From: Endozoicomonas gorgoniicola
GTDB taxonomy: Bacteria; Pseudomonadota; Gammaproteobacteria; Pseudomonadales; Endozoicomonadaceae
Assembly (NCBI RefSeq): GCF_025562715.2
Contig: NZ_JAPFCC010000001.1
Span: forward strand, 2,312,501 to 2,376,500
Length of the DNA: 64,000 bases
Direction of reading: 5' to 3'
The notes beneath the pieces were generated by a model. That model was given only the letters and a program-made list of their open reading frames with translations, ran no database searches and had not been told where the DNA came from. The position numbers and the translations under genes were made by a program. Numbering within the stretch: position 1 is the first letter of the stretch; each line of letters opens with the position of its first letter. Shown here in pieces: positions 53,857-63,046 of the stretch.

Positions 53857-56800
53857 TCATCGCGGTGCAATGGTTTCCGGGGTCAGGCTGCTGATCCGTT
53901 CTGACTTACTGAACAGTAGTGAATACAGCACCGGCACAACACCCAGTGTCAACAATGTTGAAAACAGCAAGCCTGCGATAATCGCCACGGCCATAGGTTC
54001 CCACATCAATCCACCCCCCAGATAAAGCGGAACCATGCCCAAAACGGTCGTGGCGGTGGTCAGCAGAATGGGCCTTAAACGACGCTGGGCTGCGACGACA
54101 ATGGCCTCCTGTATTGGCAGATGATTCTGTTCCTGCTCAAACCTTATACGTTCAAGCAGCACAATGGCATTATTGATCACAATACCTGCCAGGGAAATCA
54201 CCCCCAGCAAGGTCATAAAGCCAAAGAACGACCGGGCCACCAGCAAACCCGCAATCACGCCAATCATTCCCAGTGGAATCGTCATCAGAATAATGAACGG
54301 TTTGCGAATGGAGTTAAACTGCGCCACCAGCAGAATCAGTATGACAAAAGCCGCCAGAGGCATTTTCGCGGCAATAGCGTCGTTGGCTTTGCCAGAACTC
54401 TCTGCCTCTCCGCCCAGCTCAAAACGATAGCCTGCCGGCCAGTGTGCCTGCTGCTGTTGCAACCAGGGTGACAACTCAGCAAAGGCTGCAGCTGCCGTTA
54501 TACTGCCATCCAGCTGAGCACCTACAGAAACCACTTTAAGTGCATCCCGGCGCAGAATTTCGCCCGGTTGCCAGACCATTTCAATGTCCGCCACCTGCTT
54601 CAGGGGCAGCGTTTGCCCTGTCGACTGAACAAAGACCGATAACGACTCCAGCTTACCAATGTCCTGTCTGTCTCCTTCAGTAGTGCGCAAAATAACAGGA
54701 ATGACTTCGCTTCCGTCACGGAACTGAGTCAGTTCCAGACCACTCAGGCCGGTTTGCAACGACATGGCAATATCCTGACTGGTGACGCCTGCCCGCAATG
54801 CCCTGGGTTGATTGATGACGACCTGCAATTTCTTAATACGTGGCCCCCAGTCATCGCGTATTGTCTTCAGTCCCGGAACTTCAGACATCTGTTGTTTAAC
54901 CTGCTGAACCAGCCGGAACAGCTGATCAGTCTCCCGTCCATAGAGGCGCACTTCCACCGGATTTTTAATGGATACACCGCTCTCTATCCTGCGACTGCTG
55001 ATTTGCAAATCCGGAAACTGGTCAAAACCAAAGGTATCCAGCCTTTGCATCAACTCGTCAATAACCCAGTCGGAACTGGTATTCAGCACCATCAGGGCAT
55101 AATTGGACCGGGCGGGTTCCGGACTGTGCTGTAAAACAAAACGGCTGCCTCCGGAACCGATATGGCTGATCCAGCTGGTGACCCCTTCGTGGCGTTCCCC
55201 GGAAACCGTCAGTTCTTCAGCAATAAAGCGATCCAGCTCATTCACGACTGCCTGCGTTCTGTCAATACTGGTTCCCGGAGGAAGCCGCAACTCTGTCTTA
55301 AAATAGAGGCGATCCGAGGCGGGGAAGAAAATCTTCGGCACATACTGAAACGCATTCATCACCCCCACAAACAACAGAATCACCACACCCAGTGTTACCA
55401 GACGATGAGCCAGCAATCCGTTCAGCAGACGACGGTAAACGTTATAAATGCCCCGGGTATAATCTGTCTGTTGTGGCTTGACCTTCAGAAACATCACGCA
55501 CAGCAGAGGAATCAGGGTCAGTGATAACACCCAGGAACACAACAGCGTGATCGTCACTACCAGAAACAGGGAAGCCGTAAACTCACCCACAGCAGACTCG
55601 GCCAGATAAATGGGCAGAAAGGCAGCCGCTGTCGTTAATGAAGACGTCAGCAGTGGTATCTTTAATTCACCTGCCGAATCAACCGCAGCCTCAACCGGCT
55701 GCTTGCCCGCCTGCATCTGCACCATGGTGTTTTCTGCCATAACGATGCCATTATCCACCAGCATCCCCAGGGCAATAATCAGCGCCGCCAGTGAAATCTG
55801 GTCAAGGCCGATCCCCATCAGTGACATCATCAGCATTGCAGCAATCATGCTGGCCGGAATCAGGGTAGCGACAATTAACCCGGTTCGGGGGCCAAGGCTG
55901 AACAGCATGACTGCCGACACCACCAGCACCGCCTGCATCAAATTAGAGACAAAATCATTGACCTTATTTTCCACCTCCTCAGGTGAAAAATGCATCAGCT
56001 CAAAGTTTATGCCTAACGGATAAATCTCCTGCAACTGCACCATGACAGCTTCAACCTGCTGCCCCAGCTGAATGTTATTTCCTCCTTCCCGCATGGCAAT
56101 GCCTAAAGCCAGTGCCGGTACTCCAGAGGCTTTAACAAGACTTCGAACCGGGTCAACATAGCCACGCTCAATCGTAGCAACATCGTCCAGGTGCAACACT
56201 CTGTCACTGCCCGGTACCGGAATAACCGTCTGACGAATGTCGTTAACACTTTCAAAATTACCCGTCGGCTCCAGTTCAATGCGCTCATGATGCAGATTGA
56301 TGGCACCACCGGGAACAACAATATTCCGGCTGCTCAGTTGCTGCATCAGCAAACCCGGAGATAAGCCAAGCTGACCAAGGTGATCATTGTCATAGCGAAT
56401 GAAAATACGTTCTTCCTGGGCACCATAAATCTCCACCTTGGCGACTTCCGGCAACCGCAGAAACTCATCACGGACATCATCAGCAATGCTCTTCAGCTCA
56501 CGGTAAGAAAAATCCTCACCGGTCAGGGTCACCATCACCCCGAACACCTCACCAAACTCATCATTGACCACAGGGCCAATGGTACCTTCAGGCAACTTAC
56601 CGGCAATGCCTTCCATTTTACGGCGCAGACTGTCCCATATCGGGCGCATATCGGTATAGCGCTCCTGAATATTAACGGTGACAATTGACGTACCGGTTTG
56701 GGATGAGCTTTTGACAAAATCCAGTTCCGGAATTTCCCGAACCGCTTTTTCAATTTTGTCGGTAATCAGGGTCTCAACCCGTTCAGGGCTGGCACCGGGG

Positions 56801-56955
56801 AACTGGGTAATCACTTTGGCGACACGAATGACGAAACCCGGATCATAAGCTCTGGGAAGATTCTGATATGCCTGCAAACCGGACAACACCAATACCAACA
56901 GCAGAACCAGTGTCGTTCGATTATTGACGATTGCAGCGCGGGTTATAGACATCAC
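53857..56955 (-). CDS. RND-family transporter, single-Asp TM4 type
   Basis: An inner-membrane exporter of 1,032 residues with the usual duplicated 6+6 TM layout (TM1 at 9-30; FSLGPRTGLIVATLIPASMI; LGMLVDNGIVMAENTMV; second half LLVARSFFGFMTLLGVISLAGIVINNAIVLLERI). The TM4 proton-relay segment reads VDN rather than the VDD of AcrB, so only one of the two aspartates is present; this is the form seen in a separate branch of uncharacterised RND pumps. It overlaps the adaptor gene by 4 bp. Substrate is unknown. Confidence 0.93.
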   Translation of the reverse strand: MMSITRAAIVNNRTTLVLLLVLVLSGLQAYQNLPRAYDPGFVIRVAKVITQFPGASPERVETLITDKIEKAVREIPELDFVKSSSQTGTSIVTVNIQERYTDMRPIWDSLRRKMEGIAGKLPEGTIGPVVNDEFGEVFGVMVTLTGEDFSYRELKSIADDVRDEFLRLPEVAKVEIYGAQEERIFIRYDNDHLGQLGLSPGLLMQQLSSRNIVVPGGAINLHHERIELEPTGNFESVNDIRQTVIPVPGSDRVLHLDDVATIERGYVDPVRSLVKASGVPALALGIAMREGGNNIQLGQQVEAVMVQLQEIYPLGINFELMHFSPEEVENKVNDFVSNLMQAVLVVSAVMLFSLGPRTGLIVATLIPASMIAAMLMMSLMGIGLDQISLAALIIALGMLVDNGIVMAENTMVQMQAGKQPVEAAVDSAGELKIPLLTSSLTTAAAFLPIYLAESAVGEFTASLFLVVTITLLCSWVLSLTLIPLLCVMFLKVKPQQTDYTRGIYNVYRRLLNGLLAHRLVTLGVVILLFVGVMNAFQYVPKIFFPASDRLYFKTELRLPPGTSIDRTQAVVNELDRFIAEELTVSGERHEGVTSWISHIGSGGSRFVLQHSPEPARSNYALMVLNTSSDWVIDELMQRLDTFGFDQFPDLQISSRRIESGVSIKNPVEVRLYGRETDQLFRLVQQVKQQMSEVPGLKTIRDDWGPRIKKLQVVINQPRALRAGVTSQDIAMSLQTGLSGLELTQFRDGSEVIPVILRTTEGDRQDIGKLESLSVFVQSTGQTLPLKQVADIEMVWQPGEILRRDALKVVSVGAQLDGSITAAAAFAELSPWLQQQQAHWPAGYRFELGGEAESSGKANDAIAAKMPLAAFVILILLVAQFNSIRKPFIILMTIPLGMIGVIAGLLVARSFFGFMTLLGVISLAGIVINNAIVLLERIRFEQEQNHLPIQEAIVVAAQRRLRPILLTTATTVLGMVPLYLGGGLMWEPMAVAIIAGLLFSTLLTLGVVPVLYSLLFSKSERISSLTPETIAPR

Positions 56956-58028
56956 AGTTCCCCCTCAGTCCATTTGACCCTCATGCCATCCACCATCTGA
57001 CTCATACCAGCAGTGACAAGCTGCTCACCTGCAACAAGGCCGGAAGTAACTTCGATACCTGAAGCCAGTAACCGCCCCGTTTGCACAGGCCGACGCAACA
57101 CCACCCCAACACCAGCCTCTGCGGCTTCAACCAGATAAACAAAACGTCCGTCGTTGTCTTCCTGTACCGAGTGTGCGGGTATGACCAGCCAGTCACTGTC
57201 AGGTACGACCTGTTTAATGACCACGTCGGCACTCATACCGGGTAAAATCCGGCTGCCGAGAGGGTCAGAGAGAAGAAAGGTAACGGTATAAGTCTGACTG
57301 CTACTGTCAGGCTCGACGGCAAAGGCCGATGGTTGCAAGGGAAACGCCTTATCGCCCAGGCCATCAAAACGCGCACTGTAGCGTAAAGGCTGGCGCTCAT
57401 CCTGAGCACTGGTTATTATGCTCTCCGGCATTTCTACCTTAATCAGCAGTGACGACAGGTCGTGTAACACCATTATGTCCTGTTTGGCTGATACTTCTTC
57501 GTAGTTATCCGCATAAACCCTGGCCACCCGGCCACTGAAAGGTGCCCGTAGCCGGGTATAGGCTTTCTCCTGCCGGGCGGTTTCCAGCTGCGCTGTGGCA
57601 GTGCTTAATTTAGCTTTCAGGTTATCAACATCAGCGCGGGCAATAGCCCCTTTGCCAACCAGCTGAGTCGCTCTTTCATAATCCGCTTTTGCCACCTCGT
57701 AACTGGCCTGCCGGTCTTTCAGACGGATATCGAAATCAACGGACTCCAGTTCAGCAACCACTTCCCCGGCAAGAACAGCGCTACCGTCTTTGACAGACAG
57801 TGCAGCCAGACGACCCGACACCCTGAAGCTAAGACTGGCCTGCTGGACAGCTTCGACGACACCGGGAAAGGTTTTCTGTAATCCGGTGTCTGAATGCGAC
57901 ACGGTTACAGAGCGAACGGGGCGAAGTATTTCCTGTGGTTCAGACACCGTCTGGTCACAGCCTGATAGCAAAGTAGCCGCCAGAAACGCAAAGGGAAAAG
58001 AAAGCAATAATTGTCTGGTCATTGGCAC
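56952..58028 (-). CDS. RND efflux periplasmic adaptor lipoprotein
   Basis: A 358-residue adaptor with a lipobox (LAATLLSGCDQ, Cys near residue 24), so it is lipid-anchored in the periplasm. It carries the lipoyl half-motifs (ASLSFRVSGRLAALSVKDG and RLRAPFSGRVARVYAD), a coiled-coil hairpin (residues 95-160), a beta-barrel (LLIKVEMPESII) and a membrane-proximal domain with GSRILPGMSADVVI. It starts 180 bp from the divergent pldA gene and overlaps the transporter by ATGA, forming one operon. Confidence 0.92.
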   Translation of the reverse strand: MPMTRQLLLSFPFAFLAATLLSGCDQTVSEPQEILRPVRSVTVSHSDTGLQKTFPGVVEAVQQASLSFRVSGRLAALSVKDGSAVLAGEVVAELESVDFDIRLKDRQASYEVAKADYERATQLVGKGAIARADVDNLKAKLSTATAQLETARQEKAYTRLRAPFSGRVARVYADNYEEVSAKQDIMVLHDLSSLLIKVEMPESIITSAQDERQPLRYSARFDGLGDKAFPLQPSAFAVEPDSSSQTYTVTFLLSDPLGSRILPGMSADVVIKQVVPDSDWLVIPAHSVQEDNDGRFVYLVEAAEAGVGVVLRRPVQTGRLLASGIEVTSGLVAGEQLVTAGMSQMVDGMRVKWTEGEL

Positions 58029-58209
58029 CGACCCGTATTGTTATTAGTTGCTGTGGGCAACAGCATACCAAATCCTTTATATATGGACACTGTTGTATAA
58101 ACGGGTATTTGAAAAAAGGACATCTGGAAGGTTCTGCTAAAAGACTGTAGAGTTTCAGGAGCCTAGCCCGACAACATCATCAAACCATAGCTGCGATGGG
58201 TCAGTAGCA

Positions 58210-59253
58210 ATGAGATCAAGAAAAAACAAACATCGTCTGTTCTATTTTTTACTGCCTCCCCTGTCATTGTCTGCATTGAACAGCTACGGCGAATCCCTTG
58301 AGCAATGCCTGCTCAGGTTTGCCATGAAAGGTGACGCCAGCATGACGCTGTCTGAAGTCCGGTCACAGTGTGAGGCATTACAAAAAGAGTCGTTTGATAT
58401 GGTGATTACCGGCCAGCAACCTCCTCCGGATGACACCAGCCCCCTGGAAAGCCGGTTTGCCAGTGAAGCATCTGTCACCAACAACCAGTTCGTGATCACG
58501 CCGCACAAGCCGAATTATATTCTGCCTGTGTCTTATGTCTCCTCAACCAATCCCAAGCCCTATGAACCCTATAACGAACGGGTTCCCAATATTGACAATA
58601 CCGAGGTTAAATTCCAGATAAGCCTCAAGGCCCCTGTCTGGGAAGGGGTTTTCAATGGCTATGGCACACTGTACGCCGCCTATACCAACACCTCCTGGTG
58701 GCAGGCCTATAACAGTAAAGAGTCTGCGCCGTTCCGGGAAACCAATCACGAACCGGAAGTGTTTATGGTATTTCCCACTGAGTACGCGCTGTTTGGTATG
58801 GAATTAAAAGCCGTGGGCTTTGGCTTCAGTCATCAGTCCAATGGTCGCAGCAATTATCTCTCAAGAAGCTGGAACCGGGCTTATCTGAGTTTCGTGCTGG
58901 AAAAAGACCAGTTCTATATGGGCTTCAAGCCCTGGTATCGCTTTCCTGAAGATAAAAAAGAAGACGACAACCCCAACTCAGAAGGCGACGACAACCCGGA
59001 CATCGAAAAATACATGGGCAACGGCGAGCTTTACTTCGGCTACAAGTTTAACCGGCATAACATCACCGCCATGGTGCGCAATAATCTGCGCTCCGACAAC
59101 AAAGGCGCCATCCAGCTCGACTGGTCCTTCCCGCTAACCAATCGCTTCCGGGGGTATGTGCAGTACTTTAATGGCTATGGCGAAAGTCTGATTGATTATA
59201 ATGTCAGCTCTAACCGTTTCAGTGTGGGGGTTATGTTGACCGACTGGCTTTGA
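58210..59253 (+). CDS. pldA: outer-membrane phospholipase A (OMPLA)
   Basis: PldA is a 12-strand beta-barrel that hydrolyses phospholipids mislocalised to the outer leaflet. The 347-residue protein has a signal peptide (FYFLLPPLSLSALNSYG), a long N-terminal extension with two cysteines (QCLLRF ... RSQCEAL), and the active-site region GFSHQSNGRSNYLSRSWNRAYL, in which the catalytic His, Ser (HxSNGRS) and Asn (SWNR) are all present. KPWYRFPE and the C-terminal aromatic LTDWL are typical of the barrel. An acidic insertion (KKEDDNPNSEGDDNPD) lies in an external loop and may bind calcium. Confidence 0.94.
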   Translation: MRSRKNKHRLFYFLLPPLSLSALNSYGESLEQCLLRFAMKGDASMTLSEVRSQCEALQKESFDMVITGQQPPPDDTSPLESRFASEASVTNNQFVITPHKPNYILPVSYVSSTNPKPYEPYNERVPNIDNTEVKFQISLKAPVWEGVFNGYGTLYAAYTNTSWWQAYNSKESAPFRETNHEPEVFMVFPTEYALFGMELKAVGFGFSHQSNGRSNYLSRSWNRAYLSFVLEKDQFYMGFKPWYRFPEDKKEDDNPNSEGDDNPDIEKYMGNGELYFGYKFNRHNITAMVRNNLRSDNKGAIQLDWSFPLTNRFRGYVQYFNGYGESLIDYNVSSNRFSVGVMLTDWL

Positions 59254-59258
59254 GGCAG

Positions 59259-59378
59259 CCCGTAGCCCGTGGTCCGTGGTCCGTAGTCCGCTTTGCCAAA
59301 CTTTGCGTTTTCACTTCTGCCTATCAGCTGTTTAAAAGCCAACTACGGGCTACGGGCTACGGGCTTCGGGCTACGGAC
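59259..59378. repeat. inverted arrays of a short tagcccg-type repeat
   Basis: Between two convergent genes, the left array (about 59259-59290) consists of variants of gtagcccgt/ggtccgt, and the right array (59343-59378) has four copies of ctacgggct-type units. They are roughly complementary and can pair over 25-30 bp with a loop of about 55 nt. A bidirectional terminator made of slipped repeats is the simplest reading. Confidence 0.75.
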
Positions 59379-59391
59379 AGCGAACAGCGAT

Positions 59392-60060
59392 TTATTCACA
59401 GTTAGGAAAATTACGACAGAAAGCATCCATCCAGTTATCCACCAGCGGTTTCATTTCGCCGGCAGACATAGCGCGCAAATCAGCAATATCAATAGGGCCA
59501 GCCTGCACACCGCCCACCAGAGCCGCAACCTGCTTGCCGGTGACACTGTCAACCAGCTCACCTTCCTGATAGATGTTCAACATTTTATCCCGTTCTCCCG
59601 CCAGCTCGCCCACGCCATTAATCACCAGCGCCCAGGGCAGGATCTGATAGGGTTTTAGTGGTTTCAGGTCGGTTTCCGCGCCGGTAATGGCCACGCGCAT
59701 GCGCAGGGTGCGCTCACCGGGAGTGACCGTCAGTTCATAGTGCTTGCCCATCCGGTAGTTGAGCTGATTGGTAAAGTAGCTTTGCAGTTTTTTATAACGC
59801 TCGGGGTTTACCTGCCATTTCTGCAGTATCTCATCAGAAACATGAATGGTTACAGGATTGACAATCAGGCGATCATATTCAGCCAGTTTCGACTCACTGG
59901 CGGTAAAACCGAGAAACTGCTCTTTTTCACCAGAAGGCAATAATTCCAGTTTCTGGTAACGGCTCAGAAAGCCGCTGTGATTCTTAATTTCCGGACGACT
60001 CCCACAACCTGCCAGTATAATAACTGACAAAATCAGCAACAGACTTCCCATCCTGACCAT
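59392..60060 (-). CDS. DUF3313-like lipoprotein
   Basis: A 222-residue protein with lipobox IILAGCGS (Cys at about 19), thus lipid-anchored. The sequence SRYQKLELLPSGE, VNPVTIHVSDEILQKW and LQSYFTNQLNYRMGKHYELT resembles DUF3313 lipoproteins, which have no known function. A C-terminal Cys pair (FCRNFPNC) may form a disulfide. An ATG at 60051 is an alternative start. It is convergent with pldA. Confidence 0.75.
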   Translation of the reverse strand: MVRMGSLLLILSVIILAGCGSRPEIKNHSGFLSRYQKLELLPSGEKEQFLGFTASESKLAEYDRLIVNPVTIHVSDEILQKWQVNPERYKKLQSYFTNQLNYRMGKHYELTVTPGERTLRMRVAITGAETDLKPLKPYQILPWALVINGVGELAGERDKMLNIYQEGELVDSVTGKQVAALVGGVQAGPIDIADLRAMSAGEMKPLVDNWMDAFCRNFPNCE

Positions 60061-60270
60061 GTTATTGCCTCTATGGCTTTTATTTTGTGCCTATGATGGC
60101 AAATCCCGCATATCTCCTCAAGCAGTCAGCACTGCAGAATTAACCCATTAACCGCCCCTGCGCATTTTCACATCCTGATCAGCATTTACCAGCACCCCGA
60201 CCCGGACACTTCTAGATTTTCCTGCACATTTACCAATGGTGAAAAAAATTCTTTAGTAAACATTTGGAAA

Positions 60271-60288
60271 AATTGACCTGTGTCAATT
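60271..60288 (+). promoter_or_regulatory. FNR/Anr-like operator upstream of dcuC
   Basis: A perfect palindrome aattgacctgtgtcaatt contains TTGAC-N4-GTCAA, close to the FNR consensus TTGAT-N4-ATCAA. Its centre is about 69 bp before the dcuC start, so a class II position (-41.5) would put the transcript start near 60321. dcuC is FNR-activated in E. coli. This site is a prediction. Confidence 0.6.
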
Positions 60289-60348
60289 ACACAGCATTAA
60301 ACAAAAAATAGTCTTGCCGGAATTTTGTACAGATCTGGTAAAGAATGC

Positions 60349-61725
60349 ATGGATATACTTATTGTCATACCGGTCGTGGCGCTTGTCGTCTATGGCATTG
60401 TCAAAAACTTCAGTGCGGCAGCAACGCTGGCAGTGGCTGGTATGGTGCTACTGAGTGCAGCGCATCTTCTCGGCATTACCGATATCCTGCCTGTAGACAA
60501 AGCCACCGGATTTGCGCCTTTTGACCTGTTCGAACTGATGAACGGCGTCTTCAGTATGCGTATGGCGAGCCTGGGTCTGACCATTATGGCCTGTGGTGGT
60601 TTCGCTACCTACATGTCGCATATTGGTGCATCCGAGTCTCTGGTCAATCTGGCGGTTAAGCCAATCAGACGTTTCAAGTCGCCTTATATTGTACTGTCAG
60701 TGGTTTACCTGGTAACTGTCGTATTGCAGATGTTCGTGACTTCCGCAACCGGCCTGGGACTGTTGCTGATGGTTACTCTGTACCCGGTACTGCGCAGTAT
60801 TGGCCTGAGCCGTGCTTCCGCTGCTGCCCTGTGTGCGTCTCCAGCCGCCTTTGAGATTGGTGTAACGCAGGTGAATGCCAACTTTGCAGCCAGCCAGTCC
60901 GGCATGGATATTACCGAGTACTTCCTGGGCTACCAGGCCTGGGTCACTATCCCTATGGCTATCACTGCTGCCGCCCTGCACTTCTTCTGGCAGCGTCGTT
61001 GCGACCTTAAAGAAGGCCATGTAGCCGCTGAACATGTGGGTGCTAAAGACGACGACAGCAAGGAAACAGAAGACAAGCCCAAGGCTCCGGGTATTTATGC
61101 CCTGCTGCCGATGATTCCATTCGTACTGCTGCTGGTATTCTCCAAAATGCTGGTCACCACCATCAGTATGAAACTGGTTGCAGCTATGCTGATCTCTGTC
61201 TTTGTGGGCATGATCTTTGAATTGATCCGCACCCGCAACATCAAAGAATCCCTGGCTGGTTTTGACAAGTTTCTGAATGGTATGGGCGCGGTATTCGGTC
61301 CTGTCGTCGGCCTGATTATCGGTGCTGAAGTATTCGCTATGGGTCTGAAACAGATTGGTGCCATCGACTCTCTGCTGGCTTCTGCCCAGGGCCTGGGGAT
61401 CGGCGCTGGATTTATGGCTGTCTTCATGTCTGTCCTGATTGCCATCTCTGCGATCATGATGGGTTCCGGTAACGCTGCGTTCCTGTCCTTCGCCACCCTG
61501 GCTCCAAATGTTGCCAATAGCTTCGGCGTTCCTGCGGTTAATATGCTGCTGCCCATGAACTTCGCGGCCTGTGTCGGTCGAACCATGTCGCCTATTTCAG
61601 CGGTCGTCATCGCCTGTTCCGGTATCGCCAAAGTATCACCGTTTGATCTGGTCAAGCGTACCGCCATCCCGATGATGGGTTCCTTCATCGTTGGTATGAC
61701 ACTGCACCTGATCCTGTTTATGTAA
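60349..61725 (+). CDS. dcuC: anaerobic C4-dicarboxylate transporter DcuC-type
   Basis: A 458-residue inner-membrane transporter with 11-12 TM helices, of the DcuC family that exchanges or exports succinate and other C4-dicarboxylates during fumarate respiration. Family features are the N-terminal MDILIVIPVVALVVYGIVKN, GGFATYMSHIGASESLVNL, ASPAAFEIGVTQVNANFAA, and the C-terminal SGNAAFLSFATLAP and MNFAACVGRTMSPISAVVIA. A charged cytoplasmic loop (KDDDSKETEDKPKAPG) divides the halves. I chose the ATG at 60349, where the family starts; a longer reading from 60325 adds eight residues. An FNR-like site lies upstream. Confidence 0.92.
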   Translation: MDILIVIPVVALVVYGIVKNFSAAATLAVAGMVLLSAAHLLGITDILPVDKATGFAPFDLFELMNGVFSMRMASLGLTIMACGGFATYMSHIGASESLVNLAVKPIRRFKSPYIVLSVVYLVTVVLQMFVTSATGLGLLLMVTLYPVLRSIGLSRASAAALCASPAAFEIGVTQVNANFAASQSGMDITEYFLGYQAWVTIPMAITAAALHFFWQRRCDLKEGHVAAEHVGAKDDDSKETEDKPKAPGIYALLPMIPFVLLLVFSKMLVTTISMKLVAAMLISVFVGMIFELIRTRNIKESLAGFDKFLNGMGAVFGPVVGLIIGAEVFAMGLKQIGAIDSLLASAQGLGIGAGFMAVFMSVLIAISAIMMGSGNAAFLSFATLAPNVANSFGVPAVNMLLPMNFAACVGRTMSPISAVVIACSGIAKVSPFDLVKRTAIPMMGSFIVGMTLHLILFM

Positions 61726-61749
61726 CCCATAAACAACCCCGGACAGAAA

Positions 61750-61778
61750 AGCGGTCATGCACTGAGTGCATGACCGCT
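61750..61778. terminator. bidirectional terminator after dcuC
   Basis: Perfect 13-bp arms agcggtcatgcac (61750-61762) and gtgcatgaccgct (61766-61778) with a 3-nt loop. It is 25 bp after the dcuC stop and 64 bp after the stop of the convergent gene at 61842; on the minus strand it is followed by TTTT. Confidence 0.85.
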
Positions 61779-61841
61779 AATACAGAATTGATGTCTGAGG
61801 AAATATAAGCTCTATTAACTGGCTCCCTGTATCGGCAGCGG

Positions 61842-62525
61842 CTATACCATGACCCAGTCACTTTCCCCATTAAATAAATCGGCAATGGCTCTGACGCCTT
61901 CCACTCCCTGCCTGTAACCCGGATTAATATGAAGTTTAAGCTTGGTCAGAGGAGCAAAGTAAGTACGGACTTTGAAGCTTGTCACCATCCCTATCACAGC
62001 TTCACCAGGAACCGGTGCCAGGGTTTCCAGTCGATGGTACTCCCTGGTAAAAGGAAAAAGTTGAAACGCACTGTCACCCTGCCTGTAACCGTGACAGCAA
62101 AAAGCGGGGGTCGACGCCCGTTTGACAATACCTCCGACTTCTCTGAGGTCCACCAGGTATATCTCGTTCCCCGAGGTGATGCGTTGATAGATGTATTGAT
62201 AGGCAGCGTAGTGACAAATATAAGACTGAATAGTCGCAACACCACGAATACGTCTGGATGTCGACACTTCGGTCAGCTCACGGGGGTAGCATTCAAGATG
62301 TCTTGGGTAAAAACCTTTGCTGAAGACATCAAGAATATCCTGGTCGTCTGGCAGGAAAGCATAACCATAAAATCGACGTTCACCTTTGCTATCCGGCGCT
62401 GTGATAGTGGTACCTTCTAATAACGTCGTATTCTGAAAAAGGATGGATTTAGTCAAAAGGAGTGTATTACTTTCACTGACCAGGTCACTCCTTTGCTGCC
62501 TCCTTTGCCTCCAACTTCTGATCAT
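61842..62525 (-). CDS. ADP-ribosyltransferase-like protein (cholera/pertussis type fold), tentative
   Basis: A 227-residue protein from the ATG at 62525, which has GAGG at a 9-bp distance; a TTG at 62555 would add ten residues. Three segments line up by eye with cholera-toxin A/pertussis S1 type enzymes, in order: FYGYAFLPDDQDILDVFSKG (compare YR-DxRPPdeIfxxG), LTEVSTSRRIRGVATIQ (STS motif), and PFTREYHRLETLAPVPGEAV (compare PYEQEVSALGGIP, with the second catalytic Glu). The first-motif arginine is replaced by glycine, and the first Glu of ExE is Thr, so the enzyme may be inactive or altered. There is no Sec signal; delivery by another route would be needed. The resemblance could be chance. 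Confidence 0.45.
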   Translation of the reverse strand: MIRSWRQRRQQRSDLVSESNTLLLTKSILFQNTTLLEGTTITAPDSKGERRFYGYAFLPDDQDILDVFSKGFYPRHLECYPRELTEVSTSRRIRGVATIQSYICHYAAYQYIYQRITSGNEIYLVDLREVGGIVKRASTPAFCCHGYRQGDSAFQLFPFTREYHRLETLAPVPGEAVIGMVTSFKVRTYFAPLTKLKLHINPGYRQGVEGVRAIADLFNGESDWVMV

Positions 62526-62609
62526 GGCCTGAACCCTCGCATTGATAACGTACAAAGCAAATTAAGTGCCTGGTACTATCCTCCGATGATGACAGTGGAT
62601 CAGCCAGAA

Positions 62610-62837
62610 ACAATCACCCCGCCGTGAGCAGCCTCATCGCCCAAACGCGCCGACAAGCCACTGGATAAACTCATTTGGCCGGGTATAGAGCCGGAACATA
62701 ACAACGAAAATGTACTCGGCAGAGCCTTGGATCTAATTTTTGAACTGGGTGTAAGTGAGGTCTATTTATCACTGGCTGTCAAGGAGCCTGTCGGACTTAA
62801 GACTGTCCTACAGGCAACTGCTCCTGCGTTGCCCTAG
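62610..62837 (+). pseudogene. remnant of an IS1634-type transposase
   Basis: A frame without a start codon, ending at 62837, encodes ADKPLDKLIWPGIEPEHNNE followed by NVLGRALDLIFELGVSEVYL, a pattern resembling the N-terminal part of IS1634-type transposases. It stops after about 70 residues. The rest of the 521-bp gap 62526-63046 holds a short palindrome ggcatccatgcc (about 62843-62854) and the promoter of the gene at 63047. Confidence 0.45.
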
Positions 62838-63046
62838 CTCCGGCATCCATGCCGTCGTGCGGATGGCCGTTATAACAGTGAGTCTGAAAAAGCATTGATG
62901 CTGTCCGGACAGCGAACATGCAACTTTTTTTGCTAACTCTCTGTTTTTCCAGCAGCAAATAGATACATGTCAATATTTAGTAAAAAAAGCCCTGTATTAT
63001 TTCCGATCGTTTTACCTTTGCTTACACAAATATCATAAGGAAGTTT

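Noticed and set aside
59300..59660. Plus-strand frame opposite the DUF3313-like lipoprotein
   Set aside because: The minus-strand frame has a lipobox and family-like motifs, and the plus-strand frame starts in the short-repeat region.
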